This document shows positions 53,519 to 62,825 of a stretch of DNA of 64,000 nucleotides, piece by piece (within the stretch, counting starts at the first letter, position 1; each line of letters starts with the position of its first letter). Under the pieces are notes generated by a model. That model made no database searches. It saw nothing but the letters and a program-made list of their open reading frames with translations, and was not told the DNA's origin. This DNA is from Microbacterium excoecariae (GTDB lineage Bacteria; Actinomycetota; Actinomycetes; Actinomycetales; Microbacteriaceae), in contig NZ_JAANCO010000001.1 in NCBI RefSeq assembly GCF_011326725.1, positions 620,001 through 684,000 of the forward strand, given 5' to 3'. The translations under genes were made by a program, and so were the position numbers.

Positions 53519-56500
53519 ATGTCCCCCTCTCTCCGCGCGTCCGCGCTCGTGACCGCCGCCGCTGTCCTGGGCGCGACGCTCCTCCCCGCACCGGCGCTGG
53601 CGGCCGAACCGGCGCCCGCCGCGTCCGACCTGACGGAGTGGGTGAATGCCTTCGTCTCGACCGAGGACGACTTCGGCCAGGATCTCCCCGGCGCCGAGGC
53701 GCCGAACTCGATCGTCAAGATCAACCCCATGACCGCGCCCGGCCGGGCGCACAGCGGCTACGACTACGCCGCCGACCAGATCGCCGGCTTCACGCACACG
53801 AACCTCAACGGCGTGGGCGGATCCGGTGGCGGCGGCGACCTGCTCGTCGTGCCGACCTACGAGACCTACTCCGACCGCCCGGCGACGTCGACGTACGCGG
53901 CGGGCTTCTCTCACGACGAGGAGGAGGCCGAGCCCGGGTACTACGGCGCGCTCCTGGAGGGCGCGGGGGACGCGACCATTCTCGCCGAGGCGACGACCGA
54001 CGTGCGGACGGGCCAGGACCGCTTCACCTTCTCCCACGCGGGCACGGCGTCGATCGTCGTCGACCTGCGCAATAACTTCACGCGCCGCAACTCCGCGACC
54101 CTCGACGTCGAGGAGCTGCCGGACGGCCGCGTCGCGCTGTCCGGCGCGTTCGGCGGGCACTTCAACGGCTACGACTACGAGATGTTCTATCGCGCCGAGA
54201 CGACCGCCGCGGTCGACGGCGTGCGCACGTGGGGCGGATCCGGATCCCTCACCCAGGCCGCGCACCGCGACGGCACCGACATCGGCGCGGTGCTCGAGGT
54301 GGGCGTCGCCGCGGGCGAGGAGGTCGGCCTGCGCGTCGCGGTCTCGCCGATCAGCGCCGAGCAGGCCGAAATCGACCTCGCCGCGGAGATGGGCGAGCGC
54401 ACGTTCGACGAGGTGCGGGCGGACACGTCGGACGCGTGGAACGACATTCTCGGCCGACTCGCCGTGACCGCGTCCGACGCGAGCGACCCCGACGGCGAGC
54501 TGCAGACGCTGTTCTACACGCACCTCTACCGCCTGTTCGGCATGCCGATGAATGCGACGAGCACGAGCGGCACGTACCGCGGCCTGGACGGGGCGATCCA
54601 CGAGGCCGACGGGTACACGCACTACGACGGGTGGGCGCTCTGGGACGACTTCCGCAAGTACGAGATCCTCGCGATCGGCTATCCGGAGGTGTTCCGCGAC
54701 ATCGCGCAGTCGCTCGTTGACCTCTACGCCTCCTTCGCCGACAGCGGGCGCGCGTCCCTCTCGAGCACCGTGCACGCGGTGCCGACCGTGCGCTTCGAGC
54801 GCGCCGCCGTCGTGATCGCCGACGCCGTGGCGAAGGGCGCGGAGCTCGACGGGCTCGCGGACGCGTGGCCCGCGCTCGTCTCGCAGTCGGCGGGCGGCTA
54901 CGCCGACGCCGACAACGTGCGCCGCGGCTACATCGCGAACGAGGTCGACGACACCCTGGGGACGGCCTACGACGACCAGGCGATGGCGACGATCGCGGAG
55001 GAGCTTGGCCGTGACGAGGACGCGGCCGCCTACCGGCTCCGCGCCGCGAACTGGACGAACCTGTTCCGGGAGGACGCCGTGACGCTCGCCGACGGGACGC
55101 GCTCGGGTCTCGTGTTCCCGAAGGACGCCGCGGGGCGCTGGGCGGACGTGGATCCGGAGCGCTTCGAGGCGGGGAACGTCTACCAGGGCACCCTCTGGCA
55201 GTACAACTGGTACGCCGCGGGAGACATGGGCGGAATGGTCGACCTGATGGGCGGCGAGGCCCAGGCGGGCGAGGCGCTCAGCTTCATGTTCGGCGAGCAC
55301 GCGCCGGACGACGGCAGCCGCATGCTGCACTCCAACGCCAACGAGATCGACCTGCAGGCTCCCTACCTGTTCAACTACGTCGGCGAGCCGGCGAAGACCC
55401 AGTACTGGGTCCGCAGCATCTACACGAAGGAGACCTGGAACCGGTACATCGCGACGGGCTCCACGCACGAGGCGCCCTCGTCGGGCGGCGAGTTCACGCC
55501 CGCCGTCAAGACGCGCGTGTTCTCCAATTCTCCGCAGGGTTTCCTCCCCACGATGGACAACGACGCGGGCACCATGTCCTCCACCTTCGTGGCCGCCGCG
55601 CTCGGCCTGTTCCCCGTTCACGCCGGATCCGACGAGTACCAGATCGGCACGCCGTTCTTCGACAACGTGCGCATCACCTACGACACGGGGCGCACCTTCG
55701 ACATCACGGCCCGCGGCGTCACGCCCGACGCCTTCTACATTCAGGACGCCGAGCTCAACGGCGAGGCCTTCGACCGCACGTGGGTCACCTACGACCAGCT
55801 CACCTCCGGAGGGTCCCTCGTCTTCTCGATGGGGACGGATCCGTCGGGCTGGGCCGCGGACGGCGTCGCGCCCTCGTCGCTCAGCGACGACCTCCCGAGC
55901 TCCGTGTACGACGCCGCGAGCGCCGTCGTCGTGAGCGGGCGGGAGTTCACCGAGGCGCCCGCGGGCGACGGATCCGTCGACACCGAGATCGGCCTCACGC
56001 TGCGGAATGGATCCTTCGCGGGACGCGACGGCGAGGACCTCGCCGCCTCCGGTGCCATCGCGGCGAGCGGGGTTCCCGACGGGCTCACCCTCACCGCCGT
56101 GCGCGAGGGCGACCGGGCCGTGACGCTCGCTCTCGCGGGGCAGGCCGTGGCTTCGGGGACTCTCGACAGCATCGATGATCTCGTCGTCGCGGTCTCCGAC
56201 GCGGCGTTCTCCTCCCCGCCCTCGACCGGCTCGCGCGAGTTCGCGCTCAAGGTCACCTTCGACGGCGCCACGCTCCGCGCGGAGCCCGGCCGGGTCCTCG
56301 CCACCCCCGCGGGCGTCGTGGACGCCGAGGTCCTCTTCACGCTGAGCGGCGCCCGGTTCGCCGGCGAGGCGGGCCGCGACCTCGTGGCCGACGGGGTGCT
56401 CGGGCTGCCCGGGCTCCCGGCCTCGATCTCCGCGGTCGCGGAGGTGCGAGATGACTCGACGCTCGCGCTGACCCTGACGGGCGAGCTGGGCGACGCCGAA

Positions 56501-58597
56501 CGCGCGTCGTTCGCGCTGCGGTTCGCCGACGAGGCACTGGCGGGTACGACGGCCGCGGCGCTCCGCGGCGACGGCGTCTCCGGCCTCGGCACGCTCGCGA
56601 TCGTCCGGGATCCGCAGTGGCGCGCTCGCCTCGCCGAGCTCGCCGACGAGGCGGGTCTCGTGGCCCCGGGCGCGTACGCCCCCGCCGCGTTCGCCGCGTT
56701 CGACGCGGCGCGCGAGGCGGCGGCCGGCGTCCTCGCCGACGACGGCGCGACCGACGCCGCGTTGCGCGACGCGTTCTCCGCGCTCCGGCGCGCGGCCGAC
56801 GCGCTCGAGATCACCCCGACGCCCTACCGCGTGCTCGAGGCGGAGGCCTTCGACGCGTGGTCGGGTGGGTCGCTCAAGGTCGAGTCCGGCACCGACGCGA
56901 CGGGCGCCGGGCTGACGAACCTCGGCGGCGTCCTGCCGGGGAGTTGGGTGTCGTATTCCGGGCTCGACTTCGCCGGGTCCGCTCCCGAGAGCGTCCTCGT
57001 CCGCTACGTGAACAACAGCGGGCGCAGCGCGGCCGATGCGACGCTCGAACTCCGGCTGGATGCGCCGGACGGGCCGCTCGTGCAGTCCATCGCCACGCCT
57101 GCGACGGCGTCGACCTGGAGTGGGTACGCCACGATCGACGTGCCCCTCGACGACGACGCGCGCGACGCGCTCGCCGGATCACACGACCTGTACGTCGTGT
57201 TCGAGGGCACGGTGGGAACGAATCCCTGGCTCATCAACCTCGACTGGATCCGCTTCGCCGCGGCGGGCGAGGCAGCGGAGATCGCGCCGGTGCGCATCCA
57301 GGCCGAGGCCTACACGTCGGACAACGGCGGCGGCCTCGCGAAGGAGGGCACGGCCGAGCAGGGCAACGTCGGCGGCACGTGGGACGGCGGCGAGCTCACC
57401 TACGCGTCGGTCGACCTCGGGGAGGACCCCCTCGCCGCGCTCACCGTCCGCACCTCGACCCGCGACGAGCGCATGGGCGAGAACCCGAGGCTCGAGTTCT
57501 TCCTCGACGGAGCGCCCGTCGCGGAGGTGGCCCTGCCGCTGACGGGCGGGTGGGGCGCGTGGCAGGAGACGACCGTCGAGCTGGCGGAGCCCGTGTCCGG
57601 GGCCCACGAGCTCGTCGTCGTGATGCGCGCGGATCCGATCCCGGGCCGCGACTACCAGTACGTGTCGAACCTCGACTGGTACGAGTTCGCGCCCGCGGCC
57701 GGGGCTGTTCCGGCGGTGGACCGGACGGCGCTCCTCGCGACGATCGACGAGGCGGGCGGGATCGAGGCGGTTCCCGAGCGCTACATCCCCATCGACTTCG
57801 CGGTCTTCGCGGCGGCGCTCGCCGACGCCCGCCGCGTCGCCGGCCTCTCCGAGAGCGGTCAGGCCGACGTCGACGAGGCCGCGCGCGTGCTCGGGCTCGC
57901 GTCGGGGCAGCTCGAGTGGCGGCCGGTGCGGGAGCTCCCTCTGCTCATCGCGCGCGCCGAGGCGATCGACACGGCGCCCTACACCCGCGAGAGCGTCGAC
58001 GCGCTCGCCGCGGCGCTCGCCGCCGCACGGGCGACGACGGACGGTGCGGAGTACGCCGCCTTCGATGCGGCGGTATCCGGGCTGCGCGCCGGGATCGCGG
58101 GCCTCGCGCTCGCGGAGGAGCCGGGCGACGGCTCCGGGGGCGCGGACGGCGGATCCGGCGGCGACGCCGGGGCGGGGTCGGACTCGGACGGTGGGGACGC
58201 GGGCTCCGGGGCCGGCTCTGGCGCGGACGGCGTCGGGTCCGACTCCGACGTCGACGCCGGCGCGGGCTCCGACGGATCCGCGGGTTCCGGTTCCGGGGGC
58301 GGCGACGCCTCGGGAGCGGGCGGCACGAGCGGGGGCTCCGCCGCGGGCGGATCCGTCGGTTCCGGATCGGACGACGCGGACGGCTCGGACACGGGAGCGG
58401 GCGGCGCGGGCTTGGGATCCGAGGGCGCGGGTAGCGGATCCGGCTCGACGGGCACGGACGCGGCACCGTCCCCCGGCGCGACCGACGGCCTCCTCGCGAC
58501 GGGAGCGGACCGTGCGGGCGTGTGGGTCGCGGGCGGCCTCGCGGGGCTGCTCCTGATCGCGGCGGGTGCGATCTTCGTGATCCGCCGCCGCGCCTGA
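53519..58597 (+). CDS. Surface GH92 enzyme, probable mannose-phosphate uncapping mannosidase
   Basis: A 1692-residue exported protein. Signal peptide (1-28), GH92 catalytic part (about 35-770), accessory beta domains, two CBM6-like modules (about 1103-1250 and 1257-1390), FIVAR-like helices (about 1400-1540), a Gly/Ser/Asp linker and LLATG, membrane helix, RRR. GH92 hallmarks are HYDGWALWDDFRKYE, WQYNWYAAGDMGG and DNDAGTMSS (D680-N-D682). The usual general-acid Glu of the EGNAWQY motif is Q556 here (YQGTLWQY). From memory, the Cellulosimicrobium GH92 that cleaves mannose-1-phosphate-6-mannose also has Gln there. So the target is probably phosphomannan, not plain alpha-mannan. ATG follows AGGAAG. 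Confidence 0.9.
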   Translation: MSPSLRASALVTAAAVLGATLLPAPALAAEPAPAASDLTEWVNAFVSTEDDFGQDLPGAEAPNSIVKINPMTAPGRAHSGYDYAADQIAGFTHTNLNGVGGSGGGGDLLVVPTYETYSDRPATSTYAAGFSHDEEEAEPGYYGALLEGAGDATILAEATTDVRTGQDRFTFSHAGTASIVVDLRNNFTRRNSATLDVEELPDGRVALSGAFGGHFNGYDYEMFYRAETTAAVDGVRTWGGSGSLTQAAHRDGTDIGAVLEVGVAAGEEVGLRVAVSPISAEQAEIDLAAEMGERTFDEVRADTSDAWNDILGRLAVTASDASDPDGELQTLFYTHLYRLFGMPMNATSTSGTYRGLDGAIHEADGYTHYDGWALWDDFRKYEILAIGYPEVFRDIAQSLVDLYASFADSGRASLSSTVHAVPTVRFERAAVVIADAVAKGAELDGLADAWPALVSQSAGGYADADNVRRGYIANEVDDTLGTAYDDQAMATIAEELGRDEDAAAYRLRAANWTNLFREDAVTLADGTRSGLVFPKDAAGRWADVDPERFEAGNVYQGTLWQYNWYAAGDMGGMVDLMGGEAQAGEALSFMFGEHAPDDGSRMLHSNANEIDLQAPYLFNYVGEPAKTQYWVRSIYTKETWNRYIATGSTHEAPSSGGEFTPAVKTRVFSNSPQGFLPTMDNDAGTMSSTFVAAALGLFPVHAGSDEYQIGTPFFDNVRITYDTGRTFDITARGVTPDAFYIQDAELNGEAFDRTWVTYDQLTSGGSLVFSMGTDPSGWAADGVAPSSLSDDLPSSVYDAASAVVVSGREFTEAPAGDGSVDTEIGLTLRNGSFAGRDGEDLAASGAIAASGVPDGLTLTAVREGDRAVTLALAGQAVASGTLDSIDDLVVAVSDAAFSSPPSTGSREFALKVTFDGATLRAEPGRVLATPAGVVDAEVLFTLSGARFAGEAGRDLVADGVLGLPGLPASISAVAEVRDDSTLALTLTGELGDAERASFALRFADEALAGTTAAALRGDGVSGLGTLAIVRDPQWRARLAELADEAGLVAPGAYAPAAFAAFDAAREAAAGVLADDGATDAALRDAFSALRRAADALEITPTPYRVLEAEAFDAWSGGSLKVESGTDATGAGLTNLGGVLPGSWVSYSGLDFAGSAPESVLVRYVNNSGRSAADATLELRLDAPDGPLVQSIATPATASTWSGYATIDVPLDDDARDALAGSHDLYVVFEGTVGTNPWLINLDWIRFAAAGEAAEIAPVRIQAEAYTSDNGGGLAKEGTAEQGNVGGTWDGGELTYASVDLGEDPLAALTVRTSTRDERMGENPRLEFFLDGAPVAEVALPLTGGWGAWQETTVELAEPVSGAHELVVVMRADPIPGRDYQYVSNLDWYEFAPAAGAVPAVDRTALLATIDEAGGIEAVPERYIPIDFAVFAAALADARRVAGLSESGQADVDEAARVLGLASGQLEWRPVRELPLLIARAEAIDTAPYTRESVDALAAALAAARATTDGAEYAAFDAAVSGLRAGIAGLALAEEPGDGSGGADGGSGGDAGAGSDSDGGDAGSGAGSGADGVGSDSDVDAGAGSDGSAGSGSGGGDASGAGGTSGGSAAGGSVGSGSDDADGSDTGAGGAGLGSEGAGSGSGSTGTDAAPSPGATDGLLATGADRAGVWVAGGLAGLLLIAAGAIFVIRRRA

Positions 58598-58613
58598 CCT
58601 CCGTCCACACAAA

Positions 58614-58691
58614 ACAACGCAGTCAATTTTTGGGCCGATGGCCCCGGATCCGCATGGAGCGGCCGGGGGACCCGAAAATTGACTGCGTTGT
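58614..58691. repeat. 78-bp extended palindrome, second family
   Basis: Outer arms 58614-58634 and 58671-58691 (start ACAACGCAGTCAATTTT) pair over 21 nt with one T-G wobble. An inner stem (CCCCGG/CCGGGG and CCGC/GCGG) follows. It lies between two converging genes. The AT-rich outer ends and GC core resemble the 65-bp family in design but not in sequence. Confidence 0.9.
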
Positions 58692-58728
58692 GATGGTCGC
58701 GAGGCGCGCGGGGCGCCCGCTGAGGGGC

Positions 58729-59432
<704 letters not shown>

Positions 59433-59436
<4 letters not shown>

Positions 59437-59681
59437 TCGACGACCTCGATGCCGACGACGTCCTCGATGACCGAGTTGGAGAGGACCTCGTCGGCGACGC
59501 GCTTCGCCTCCGCGAGCACCTCGTCGGTGACCTCGCCGGTCACGGTCATCTCGATGCGCTTGCCGATGCGCACGTTCTCGAAGCGGCCGTGGCCGAGGCG
59601 ATCCAGGGATCCGGTGACGGCCTTGCCCTGCGGATCCAGCAGCTCGGCCTTGGGCATGACGTCGACGACGATGGTGGGCAT
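59433..59681 (-). CDS. purS: Phosphoribosylformylglycinamidine synthase PurS subunit
   Basis: An 82-residue PurS that bridges PurL and PurQ. It has [18 protein letters not shown] and the central [12 protein letters not shown], standard for the family. The ATG is preceded by GGAGC. It is divergent from the potassium channel gene. Confidence 0.95.
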
Positions 59682-59786
59682 GTGTGAGCTCCGGATGTCG
59701 CGGGCGGGGTGTGCGCATCGATTCTATCCGCGGGCGGCTCGCTCCGCGGAACGGGTGGCGGATCCGCCCCGCCGCGGCGGGCTCGC

Positions 59787-59792
59787 TACGCT
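59787..59792 (+). promoter_or_regulatory. -10 element of leaderless channel gene
   Basis: TACGCT with 7 nt to the ATG at 59800, which fixes this start. Confidence 0.6.
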
Positions 59793-59799
59793 CGAGGCC

Positions 59800-60570
59800 A
59801 TGACCCTCATGCCTCCGGAACCCTACGGCCCGCGGATCGCGCGCTGGGAGCGGGCCACCGAGTGGGTCATGGTCGGCGGCGGGGTGGCCTTCCTCCTGGC
59901 GTACTCGCTCCAGCAGCTCACGCCCGGCGGCGGGATCGTGGCGGCGGTGTGCGGCGTCGTCCTCGCGGCGACCTGGGTCGCCTTCGGCGTCGACTACATC
60001 GTGCGCCTCGTGCTTGCGCGCCCACGTGGGCGGTGGTTCCTGCGGCACCTGTTCGACCTCGCCACCGTCATCGTGCCCGTCCTGCGGCCCCTGCGCCTCC
60101 TGCGCCTCGTCGTGCTCCTGGAGGTCATGCATCGCTCGGTCGGATCCCGGCTCCGCGGCACGATCATCGTCTACGCGAGCGGTGCGACCGTCCTGCTCAT
60201 CTGGACCGCGGCGCTGGCGATCCTCGACGTCGAGAGCGACGGCGGGGGCGACATCCGCACGCTCAGCGAGGCGGTGTGGTGGGCGATCGTGACGGTCACC
60301 ACGGTCGGTTACGGCGACTACGTTCCCGTCACGGCTGCGGGGCGGTTCATCGCGGTGGCGCTGATGACGGGCGGCATCGCGCTGATCGGTGTGGTCACGG
60401 CCTCGCTGTCGTCGTGGATCCTCGAGCGCGTCGACGCGGCGGGGAAAGGGCGCGCGGAGAGCGCGCGCGACGAGGACCAGCGCGAGCTGCGGGAGGGGAT
60501 CGCCGCGGCGCGCGACGAGATCCGCGCGCTGCGCGACGAGATCCGTTCCCTTCGCGGCGACGAGGGGTGA
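59800..60570 (+). CDS. Voltage-gated-type potassium channel
   Basis: A 256-residue potassium channel. The N-terminal membrane segments (about 22-72) are followed by an S4-like basic helix ([15 protein letters not shown], about 97-110), a segment at 121-142, the selectivity filter TTVGYGD (167-173), a last segment at about 180-205 and a C-terminal coiled coil rich in Arg/Glu (217-256). The filter gives K+ selectivity. It lacks a cytosolic RCK domain. Its stop abuts the zapE stop with no spacer (TGATCA). Confidence 0.9.
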   Translation: MTLMPPEPYGPRIARWERATEWVMVGGGVAFLLAYSLQQLTPGGGIVAAVCGVVLAATWVAFGVDYIVRLVLARPRGRWFLRHLFDLATVIVPVLRPLRLLRLVVLLEVMHRSVGSRLRGTIIVYASGATVLLIWTAALAILDVESDGGGDIRTLSEAVWWAIVTVTTVGYGDYVPVTAAGRFIAVALMTGGIALIGVVTASLSSWILERVDAAGKGRAESARDEDQRELREGIAAARDEIRALRDEIRSLRGDEG

Positions 60571-61590
60571 TCAGCCCAGTAGGAGCAGCCGGCTGGCGAG
60601 GCGCGCGCTCCCCGGCAGCGGCGGCGCATCGAGCGTCTCGGCCCGTGTGCGGCGCGCCACGACGTCGAGCCGCACGTCGGCGTCGGCGAGCACGTCGACG
60701 ACCGTGATGAAGCGCTGGTGCGCGGCGGGATCCACGCGGGCCAGGGGTGGGACGTCGAGGATCGTCCAGGCGCCGAAGCGGCGCGCCCACGCGAGGTAGT
60801 CGCGCGTCGACGTCACGGCCTCGCACAGCTGCGCGAAGGTGATCGTCAGCGCGCCGTCCGCGGCGGAGACGGCGGCGAACGTGCGGCCCTCGGCGCGAAG
60901 CGCGGCCCGTGCCGGGAGGGTCGCCGCGTCCGGGACGACCCGCCAGGACCCGGAGGCGAAGCCGCCGCCCGCGCCGTGGGCCCGGAAATCGTCGCCGCCC
61001 GCGAGCTCGACCACGGTGAGGTGATCGCGGATGAGGCGGATCGCCGGCTCGGCCAGGCGGTGCCACTCGGGGTCGGCGAGCAGGTCCTCGGGCGCGTAGT
61101 TCGAGGTCGCGACGATGCGCACGTCGTGCGCGCGGGCGTGGGAGAGGATCCGCCCGACGAGGCGCGCCTCGGCCGGATCGACGATCTGCAGGTCGTCGAT
61201 GAGGAGGGCCCGTGCGCCGCCCAGCACGTCGCCGATCGCCTCGTCGACCGGATCCGCCGGCGGATCAGGGAGCGGATCCGCGGCGCGGTCCTCGTCCGCG
61301 GGCCGTCCCCCGCCGGCGTCCCGGGCCGCGCGGCGCTCCTCGTGACGGGCGAAGACGGCGCGGTGGAGGGCGTCGAGCAGGGCGTGCGCGTGCACGCGCA
61401 GCGCGCCGGGCGGGGCCGCGGCGCGCCAGAACGCGTCGGCCACCCAGGTCTTCCCGCGCCCCACGGGCCCGTGCGCGTAGACGCCGCGCGGCGAGAAGGC
61501 GAGCGCCTCGGCGACCCGCGCCTGATCGGGGGTCAGCTCGAATCCCTCCGCGCGGGCGGCGCCGCGAATCCGGTCCACCGTGGCCTGCAT
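60571..61590 (-). CDS. zapE: ZapE/AFG1-like ATPase
   Basis: A 339-residue AAA-type P-loop ATPase of the ZapE/AFG1 family. Walker A is GPVGRGKTW, Walker B LLIDDLQIVDP, sensor region VATSNYAPEDLL, and the PAIRLIRDHLTVVELAGGDDFRAH segment is typical. In E. coli ZapE acts at the division ring; its actinobacterial role is not clear. It is slightly short for the family and carries an Asp/Pro-rich insertion at about 95-115. Start ATG has GAGGA just upstream. Confidence 0.88.
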   Translation of the reverse strand: MQATVDRIRGAARAEGFELTPDQARVAEALAFSPRGVYAHGPVGRGKTWVADAFWRAAAPPGALRVHAHALLDALHRAVFARHEERRAARDAGGGRPADEDRAADPLPDPPADPVDEAIGDVLGGARALLIDDLQIVDPAEARLVGRILSHARAHDVRIVATSNYAPEDLLADPEWHRLAEPAIRLIRDHLTVVELAGGDDFRAHGAGGGFASGSWRVVPDAATLPARAALRAEGRTFAAVSAADGALTITFAQLCEAVTSTRDYLAWARRFGAWTILDVPPLARVDPAAHQRFITVVDVLADADVRLDVVARRTRAETLDAPPLPGSARLASRLLLLG

Positions 61591-61621
61591 TCCTCGATCC
61601 TTGCACGGGCCACGGCGGGCC

Positions 61622-61651
61622 TTGACAGCGTGGGAGCGCTCTTCATAGCGT
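61622..61651 (+). promoter_or_regulatory. LacI gene promoter
   Basis: A perfect -35 TTGACA (61622-61627) and a -10-like TAGCGT (61646-61651) with an 18-nt spacer. The spacer contains the operator, a classic layout for self-repression. The leader would be about 130 nt. Confidence 0.6.
61631..61644. promoter_or_regulatory. CebR/LacI-type operator before the LacI gene
   Basis: TGGGAGCGCTCTTC shares its first 11 bases with the site before chvE at 11983. It lies between -35 and -10. Confidence 0.65.
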
Positions 61652-61788
61652 CAGATCTGCCCGCGACGGCGCGGGCGCACCGGCGCATGGGCGCGCCGGA
61701 GCATCGAAGGGACGCTCCATGATCCGTTCACTCCCGGGCCCTCCCGCCGCGGCGCCCACGTCGACGCGGCCTCAGCGAGGGTGGCGCG

Positions 61789-62820
61789 ATGCCCTCGGAT
61801 GACGTCGGCGCGGCGCGCGCACCTGGCCCGGCCCCGACGCTGGAGGAGGTCGCAGCGCGCGCCGGCGTCTCCCGATCGACCGTGTCCCGCGTCGTCAACG
61901 GCGGCGAGCGCGTCAGCCCCGGCGCGCTCGCCGCGGTGGACCGGGCGATATCCGAGCTCGGGTACGTGCCCAACCGCGCGGCGCGCTCGCTCGCCTCGCG
62001 CCAGACCCACACGGTCGCGCTCGTCGTGCCCGAGGACACGTCGCGGTTCTTCGGGGATCCGTACTTCGCGGCCATCGTCGCGGGGCTGAACGAGCGCCTG
62101 ACGCGGGCGCGGTACATGCTCGGGCTGTTTGTGGCCTCGGAGGACCCGCACGACCGCGCCGCCGCGTTCGTGGCCTCGGGGAGCGTCGACGGCGCGCTCA
62201 TCGTGAGCCACCACACGAGCGACGCCTTCCTCGAGCGCCTCGCCCGTTCGGGCCCCGTCGTCTTTGGCGGCCGCCCCGCGCACCCGCGCCCCGGCGACGT
62301 CTGGGTCGACGTCGACAACCGCGAGGGTGGGCGCATGGCGGCCCGGCGGATCGTCGCGCGCGGGCGCACGCGCGTCGCGACGATCGCCGGCTCGCTCGAC
62401 ATGCCGGCCGGGCAGGAGCGGCTCGCGGGCTTCCGCGAGGTGCTCGGCGAGGCGGGGCTGGCGCCCGTCGCGGTGGAGGACGGGGGCTTCTCGGCGGTCG
62501 GCGCCGCGCGCGCCATGGAGCGGATCCTCGCCGTGGGCGGCGTGCCCGACGCGCTCTTCATCGCCAGCGACCTCATGGCGCGGGGCGCGCTGGCCGTGCT
62601 GGCGCGGGCGGGCATCCGCGTACCCGCGGACGCGCTGATCGTCGGCTTCGACGACTCGCCCGTGGCCACCGCGGTGGTGCCCGCGCTGACGACGATCCGC
62701 CAGCCCTCGCACGATCAGGGGGTCGCCATGGCCGACGTGATGCTGCGGATCCTCGCGGGGGAGGATCCGCCCCGCGAGACGCTGCTCCCGCTCGAGCTGG
62801 TCGTGCGCGACAGCGGCTGA
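61789..62820 (+). CDS. LacI-family transcriptional regulator
   Basis: A 343-residue LacI-type repressor. The HTH (about 17-40, TLEEVAARAGVSRSTVSRVVNG) and hinge are followed by a periplasmic-binding-like sugar domain (FIASDLMARGALAVL; VGFDDSPVATAVVPALTTIRQ). An operator of CebR form lies in its own promoter and another before the ChvE operon, so it likely represses both. The ligand is unknown. The stop lies 5 nt before the stop of the converging MFS gene. Confidence 0.93.
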   Translation: MPSDDVGAARAPGPAPTLEEVAARAGVSRSTVSRVVNGGERVSPGALAAVDRAISELGYVPNRAARSLASRQTHTVALVVPEDTSRFFGDPYFAAIVAGLNERLTRARYMLGLFVASEDPHDRAAAFVASGSVDGALIVSHHTSDAFLERLARSGPVVFGGRPAHPRPGDVWVDVDNREGGRMAARRIVARGRTRVATIAGSLDMPAGQERLAGFREVLGEAGLAPVAVEDGGFSAVGAARAMERILAVGGVPDALFIASDLMARGALAVLARAGIRVPADALIVGFDDSPVATAVVPALTTIRQPSHDQGVAMADVMLRILAGEDPPRETLLPLELVVRDSG

Positions 62821-62825
62821 GCGGG

